DNA of 34,810 bases from Lachnospiraceae bacterium (GTDB lineage Bacteria > Bacillota > Clostridia > Lachnospirales > Lachnospiraceae), in contig JAIDFQ010000036.1 in assembly GCA_029054245.1 (NCBI GenBank), positions 1-34,810 on the forward strand, given 5' to 3'. Under the pieces are notes generated by a model that worked only from the letters and a program-made list of their open reading frames with translations, ran no database searches and had not been told where the DNA came from. Below, one piece after another: positions 30,875 through 34,810 of the stretch. Each line of letters begins with the position of its first letter. Position 1 is the first letter of the stretch. A program made the position numbers and the translations under genes.

Positions 30875-32326
30875 CTATTGTAATGGTGTTTTTCCTATAA
30901 CTTCAAAGTTCCAAGGTGTATCTATATATGTTTGCACAACATTATATCCTCCCATATATGCGCTTCCTTGTGGTCCTACAGGACCGGTATACACAGTTGT
31001 TCCTTTTGGTATTTTAATTGCATAAACATTATCTATATAAGAACTTGCTTCCCATGCACCAGTTTTAGGGTCTATCCAGTGTGGCTTTACCGCTGTATCA
31101 ATTCTCACACTAGCCACAGAAGCAGGTTGTTCACTAGTAAACCACCTGCCATACGGATTATTTGCATTACCCGCACGATACATTATTTTATCTTCTTGTA
31201 ATACTTCCACATTATATCTGCCACCATAGAAATTCTTTGCTGGCTGATTAGGCATTTCTGCTAATGGTCCAGGATTTTCAATCATATTATATTGATAATT
31301 TGCTATATCATCTGTTCCATATATAGCTGTTCGTGTACCACCCTCATTTTCTGTCTCTACATTCTCGCAGTTTTCCTTGTTACCTGTTCCTTTTTCTTCC
31401 CTCCCCCCTGCATCTTCCACCTCTTCCATTCCTTCACTTCGTGCTTTCGCCGTCGCACTGTGATAAATCGCCACCCCATATGCAAACTCCGTCACCCCAT
31501 CCGCGAGGATGCTCATAAATTCCTTATGTTCTTCCATCCATCTCGCATTTTCATCTGTCCTGATCTTCTCCGCTGTCTTCTTACAGTCCCTCCTTAACAT
31601 TTCTATCATTTCTGCATTCAGCATATGTACATCATAGCCACCATCCTCATCCATGCCGTTCTGGTAACCTGCCGTTTCCAGTCCATTTATGAGCCTGTCA
31701 AATGCGCTGGCATCACAGTCCGTCAGCAGTCTCTCCAGTATCGCCCTGATGATTTCCCCCTCTGGGTTGTCTTTGTCATATATCGCGGGAAGGAATAGTT
31801 CTCCCCCGTAATGTTCCAGCCGGTCCTCCATGAACTGGATTGCCTTTTCGTACATCCCCTCCTTCAGATACAGACTCCCGTATGGATCATCTATAATCTC
31901 AAACAGCCCCGGATAGTTCGCTTTCATCTCTGCACATAACAGCACCTGCTTAGCAAACACCCCATCCTGCCCCGATCTGATTGCTTCTATCTCCACTCCT
32001 TCTGTCTTACACACCAGAACAGACTTCGTTGTAATGATTTCCTTTCCATTCGCCAATGTTCCTTGCGGTTCCAGGTTCTCCCACTGTTTTTCCAGTTCCA
32101 TCTTATACTCACATAATGAACCGCTGAGACATTCTCCAAATGGCTGGATGTTTATGTACGCCTTACAGTCATCCACACATGCCTCGGGCAGATGTTCGAT
32201 ATCGATATCATCTGTCTCGACAAACAGATAATTCTTCTTTGAACCATGCGGACATTTCAGCAGTGCCCCGAACACCAGCGGTTCCGGCGGATCCTCCTGC
32301 TTAAACAGCCATGAAAGAAATCCCAT
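30875..32326 (-). CDS. DUF4280 PAAR-like tip protein with ADP-ribosyltransferase-like toxin
   Basis: This 483-aa protein has the same three parts as the toxin at 14553: DUF4280 domain (1-130: GALLKCPHGSKKNYLFVETD, FGECLSGSLCEYKMELEKQW), helical linker (130-310, a different version) and a toxin tip (about 335-483). The tip reads YNVEVLQEDKIMYRAGNANN, YGRWFTSEQPASVASVRIDT and YAIKIPKGTTVYTGPVGPQG, a pattern I associate with ADP-ribosyltransferase-type polymorphic toxins (YRAG, FTS, late acidic/Gly strand). The enzyme class is inferred. GGAGG precedes the ATG. The spike genes that should lie upstream are gone. Confidence 0.85.
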   Translation of the reverse strand: MGFLSWLFKQEDPPEPLVFGALLKCPHGSKKNYLFVETDDIDIEHLPEACVDDCKAYINIQPFGECLSGSLCEYKMELEKQWENLEPQGTLANGKEIITTKSVLVCKTEGVEIEAIRSGQDGVFAKQVLLCAEMKANYPGLFEIIDDPYGSLYLKEGMYEKAIQFMEDRLEHYGGELFLPAIYDKDNPEGEIIRAILERLLTDCDASAFDRLINGLETAGYQNGMDEDGGYDVHMLNAEMIEMLRRDCKKTAEKIRTDENARWMEEHKEFMSILADGVTEFAYGVAIYHSATAKARSEGMEEVEDAGGREEKGTGNKENCENVETENEGGTRTAIYGTDDIANYQYNMIENPGPLAEMPNQPAKNFYGGRYNVEVLQEDKIMYRAGNANNPYGRWFTSEQPASVASVRIDTAVKPHWIDPKTGAWEASSYIDNVYAIKIPKGTTVYTGPVGPQGSAYMGGYNVVQTYIDTPWNFEVIGKTPLQ

Positions 32327-32340
32327 CTTATTTTCCTCCT

Positions 32341-32765
32341 TTATCTTACCACAAATTCCTCAATCCCCATATCCCTGGCTTCCCGCCTGTATGCACTCTC
32401 CACGAATGCAAGGCTTGCCATGACATGGTTTCCTCCCGTTCCTTTCAGCAGAAATAATGGCTCTCCCTTAATCTTGCTTTCGCACAGGATGCCTTTTCTA
32501 TAACGCTCCTGTCCCTGCTCAGTACACTGTCCCCATAAAGACAATCAAGCTCCGGCAGATTGGGTATCTGATAAATTGCTGTCTGCCTGCTCTTTTGGTC
32601 AAAAAGGATCGCCTGCTTGAACTTGATTCCCGGGCTATACAGCCTGATTAAATTGGCAACCCCCTTTGAACTTCATTTCCTCCTCAAGCTCCACCTTCAA
32701 ACGGCATCTCTCCCTCAATGCTTCATAAATCTGCCCGTGCTGCCATATACCGGGACGCATCAGCG
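32341..32765 (-). pseudogene. degraded copy of the 174-aa operon protein
   Basis: RPGIWQHGQIYEAL..., then broken pieces, and an intact tail (GEPLFLLKGTGGNHVMASLA, EEFVVR) align with 15905-16429. Small deletions (near 32665) and frameshifts disrupt it. At 32763 it is fused to the operon leader repeat. Confidence 0.8.
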
Positions 32766-32847
32766 CAATAGCAGTCCTGCATGAAACCTTTCATTCCATT
32801 GCCTTTTTTACCTGCCACATCCTTCTGATTTGACAGGCTTTCTACCG
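32763..32847 (-). repeat. operon leader repeat, copy 2
   Basis: This is homologous to 21736-21820, but here it directly abuts the degraded 174-aa gene. The spike operon genes that separate the two in the first locus are absent. Confidence 0.75.
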
Positions 32848-32876
32848 CAAAAGAAGAACACGGCATAATCTGGGAC

Positions 32877-33045
32877 CCCCATCGGCAGAGCCGTTGGAAA
32901 TGAAGAACGTACAAGGGAAAAGGTGAAAGCCAGATTAGATGCCATGAAAGAAGCGGAACGCGCTAAAGATAAAAAGAATGGTATTTACTATATCGTTGCT
33001 GAAAAAGAAAATCCGCGAATGGTAAGGAAACTGAAAAAAGGATAA
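32877..33045 (+). pseudogene. C-terminal remnant of an unrecognised protein
   Basis: The frame GNEERTREKVKARLDAMKEA then KKNGIYYIVAEKENPRMVRK ends at TAA 33043-33045. It is basic, helical and lacks its start. No family is recognised. Confidence 0.45.
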
Positions 33046-33101
33046 TAGAAATTTATTGTAAACTCAAAGGCTAAATGATAAAATAATAATGCAAAGAATG
33101 T

Positions 33102-33920
33102 TTGCAAGGAAGGTTATGTAAAAGATTGAACTCTACAAATATACAGAGCGATAAACATGAAAAAGTATTAAAACGTATCAAAAATTTTAAATTATTGGAT
33201 GATACATTTATGACTAAATGCTTTGAGGAAAATATTGAGGCAACTGAACTGGTGCTTCAAATCGTGTTAGATAAACCAGACATAAAAGTCGAAAAAGTAA
33301 TAACACAATATAGTATGAAAAATATCAAAGGTCATTCTCTAATGCTCGACGTTTTTGCAACGGATTCAACTGGGAAAAAGCATAATATAGAGATTCAACG
33401 TGCGGATAAAGGTGCTGGAGCGAAAAGAGCTAGATATCATAGCAGCTTGATTGATAGTAATATATTACCTACTGGATTTGAATTTGAAAAACTTGCAGAA
33501 ACATATGTCATATTCATAACGGAAAATGATGTTATAGGTAGGAATAAGCCTATTTATCATATTGAACGTTGTATAAAGGAAACAGGCGAATATTTTAATG
33601 ATGGTTCCCATATTATATACGTGAATGCATCTTATGTAGATGATACAAGTCTTGGAAAACTTATGCATGATTTTTCATGCATTAATCCAGAAGACATGAA
33701 TTACAAGATTCTTGCCACAACTGCAAAATATTATAAGGAAAATAAGGAGGGCATACGTACCATGAGTAGAATAGTTGAAGAATTGATAAATGAAGAAAAA
33801 TTAGAAGTTGCTATACGAATGATTAAAGCAGGAAAGTATAGCAAAACAGACGTATTAGAGATTTCTCAAATCACAGAAGAAGAGTATATGCAATTACAGG
33901 ATGAATTAGTATTGGCATAG
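33102..33920 (+). CDS. PD-(D/E)XK nuclease-family transposase-like (Rpn-type) protein
   Basis: This protein of up to 272 aa has NFKLLDDTFMTKCFEENIEA, SLMLDVFATDSTGKKHNIEI and then QRADKGAGAKRARYHSSLID. The D...E-x-Q pattern (LDVFA...NIEIQRAD) is the nuclease core of PDDEXK_2 transposase-like proteins related to Rpn recombination-promoting nucleases. The C-terminal tail (RMIKAGKYSKTDVLEISQIT) is usual for the family. The start is uncertain: TTG at 33102, or TTG at 33126 behind AAGGAAGG; no ATG fits. It is usually one of many copies per genome. Confidence 0.85.
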   Translation: MQGRLCKRLNSTNIQSDKHEKVLKRIKNFKLLDDTFMTKCFEENIEATELVLQIVLDKPDIKVEKVITQYSMKNIKGHSLMLDVFATDSTGKKHNIEIQRADKGAGAKRARYHSSLIDSNILPTGFEFEKLAETYVIFITENDVIGRNKPIYHIERCIKETGEYFNDGSHIIYVNASYVDDTSLGKLMHDFSCINPEDMNYKILATTAKYYKENKEGIRTMSRIVEELINEEKLEVAIRMIKAGKYSKTDVLEISQITEEEYMQLQDELVLA

Positions 33921-33938
33921 GCTTTGGGAGCATAAGAT

Positions 33939-34181
33939 ATGATGAAAATGTTAATTAAATTTAACAAGGAAAAGGTTGAACATGAAAGAAAATATGATTT
34001 TGACAAAATGAACCGAATCATTGATGAAGAGTTTGCAAGCATGTGATATGATTCGGGATTCATTTTAGCCCCTGCGCCAGATGAATATTTAGTAGAAGAT
34101 TTAGCAATGTATTATCGAAAAAAGGATAAAAAGCGGAGTAACAGAAAAATTGCATTCCATGTAAAAATGTGGAAGATATAG
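33939..34181 (+). pseudogene. small protein gene with an in-frame TGA
   Basis: ATG at 33939 gives MMKMLIKFNKEKVEHERKYD, then EEFASM-TGA (34044-34046). The same frame goes on as YDSGFILAPAPDEYLVEDLA and ends at TAG 34179-34181. Together they would make an 80-residue protein. No family is recognised. Confidence 0.45.
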
Positions 34182-34188
34182 GCTGTAT

Positions 34189-34225
34189 GAAAGCAGGAAA
34201 TCTTATAAAAGGATAGCCTGCTTTC
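34189..34225 (+). terminator. rho-independent terminator
   Basis: The arms GAAAGCAGG (34189-34197) and CCTGCTTTC (34217-34225) are followed by TTTCTG. It ends the plus-strand group at 33102-34181. Confidence 0.65.
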
Positions 34226-34283
34226 TTTCTGCCTGTGTACAACTTATAGGATGAAAGATAATTCCAGCAGGCAGAAATCCGCG

Positions 34284-34810
34284 GTAGCGCCCACTGACAG
34301 TTTGCCCGAGGAAACTGTCATAGTGGGTTACATACTTTGAAAAAGTATGTAAATACTTGCAAAATACAAATTACTTTAGTAAGCGTCAAATATTCCTGCG
34401 GATTTCCTGTTCCTCAAGTTTCCCCTATAATTGTAGTGGATAGATATTTAGACTATTTCACTACAATTATGGAGGATAGGTTATGGCAGGTACTTGCAAA
34501 GCCCGGGTTCCGATGGCGGAACAGATCAGGCTTATCAATGAATGCCGCCAGAGCGGCATGACAGATGCTGACTGGTGCCGTGAAAACGACATTGCGGTAA
34601 GCACCTTTTACAACTGGGTAAGCCGCTGCCGGAAAGTGGCAGCGGATCAGATCCCAACAGCGAATTATGGTCATCTTGAAGTTCCCCGTCCTAAACAGGA
34701 CGTGCTTTTCTGCGGTCCATCTGGCGGGTTCAAAACGCAGCTGCCAGCAGATCTCATCGGGCATGCTTTTATAGTTTCCTTCACCAAACAGGGCATCCAG
34801 CTTCTCTGCC
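34284..34810 (+). mobile_element. IS66-family element, left part
   Basis: GTAGCGCCCACTGACAGT at about 34284 looks like the left terminal repeat of an IS66-type element; a hairpin of CCCACTGACAGTTT and AAACTGTCATAGTGGG follows. The first accessory gene starts at 34483. The element continues past the window end. Confidence 0.6.
34483..34810 (+). CDS. tnpA: IS66 accessory protein TnpA (partial)
   Basis: MAGTCKARVPMAEQIRLINE, CRQSGMTDADWCRENDIAVS and TFYNWVSRCRK form the helix-turn-helix of the IS66-family accessory protein TnpA, which is needed for transposition together with TnpB and TnpC. GGAGG lies 7 nt before the ATG at 34483. The frame is still open at the last base (window end), so the C-terminus is not visible. 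Confidence 0.88.
   Translation, partial: MAGTCKARVPMAEQIRLINECRQSGMTDADWCRENDIAVSTFYNWVSRCRKVAADQIPTANYGHLEVPRPKQDVLFCGPSGGFKTQLPADLIGHAFIVSFTKQGIQLLC

Noticed and set aside
31333-31518. Plus-strand frame with LHLPPLPFLHFV
   Set aside because: Same explanation: antisense of the DUF4280 linker. The similar peptide at 30208-30432 arises from the linker repeat.
1-34810. CRISPR array
   Set aside because: The repeated units seen (palindromes, linkers, leaders) are not regularly spaced direct repeats with unique spacers, and no cas gene is present.
1-34810. tRNA or rRNA genes
   Set aside because: No stretch with tRNA-like arms or a CCA end, and no rRNA-like sequence was seen by eye on either strand.

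Overview
The window looks like an accessory, mobile-element-rich stretch of a Gram-positive gut Clostridia chromosome, probably Lachnospiraceae-like. This is inferred from strong GGAGG ribosome sites, BlaI/BlaR1 (M56) operons, YezG/SUKH-type immunity proteins, DUF4280 PAAR-like toxins, a clostridial large serine recombinase, and IS3/IS66/IS110 remnants. Species cannot be named from sequence alone. Base composition is mosaic: GC-rich at about 1-3300 and 22100-25100, AT-rich in the toxin/immunity tails and at 25400-34200.

Layout. (1) 1-3300: end module of an integrated element, with a large serine recombinase, two small cargo proteins and a sigma-70-like factor, all on the minus strand. (2) 3475-5860: a BlaI/BlaR1 operon on the minus strand whose BlaR1 is cut by an in-frame amber codon. 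(3) 5950-8030: a truncated XRE regulator, a DUF1016/YhcG-like nuclease and copies of a 23-bp palindrome. (4) 8036-12320: a graveyard of toxin remnants, IS110 fragments with their conserved non-coding leader, orphan immunity genes and a decayed IS3 element. (5) 12429-21634: the main system, read right to left on the minus strand: VgrG-like spike, small protein, two DcrB/Eag-like proteins, second VgrG-like spike, two unrecognised proteins, a DUF4280 PAAR-like toxin and its immunity gene. An orphan toxin cassette (shared linker, different toxin tip, immunity gene) and a KptA-type RNA 2'-phosphotransferase follow. (6) 21937-25074: a MazE remnant and a second BlaI/BlaR1 operon on the plus strand, whose BlaR1 carries an extra beta-rich domain. 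(7) 25383-29845: remnants of AlkD, ADP-ribosylglycohydrolase and YezG, a nitrilase-family amidohydrolase, a Nudix hydrolase, and rearranged IS110 copies. (8) 29847-32850: a second, internally deleted copy of the PAAR-like toxin locus. (9) 32877-34810: a PD-(D/E)XK transposase-like protein, remnants, and the start of an IS66-family element that leaves the window.

How it may work together (inference). The two VgrG-like proteins, the DUF4280 tip proteins and the DcrB/Eag-like proteins resemble the spike, tip and adaptor parts of a contractile injection system, but no sheath, tube, baseplate or ATPase is present here. They would need a trans-acting machine. The repeated linkers (about 390 bp in one family, about 125 bp in a second) behave like recombination handles between a full-length PAAR-like gene and promoterless toxin/immunity cassettes. 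IS110 and other elements have invaded and eroded these cassettes. The second locus shows a clean deletion that removed the spike genes.
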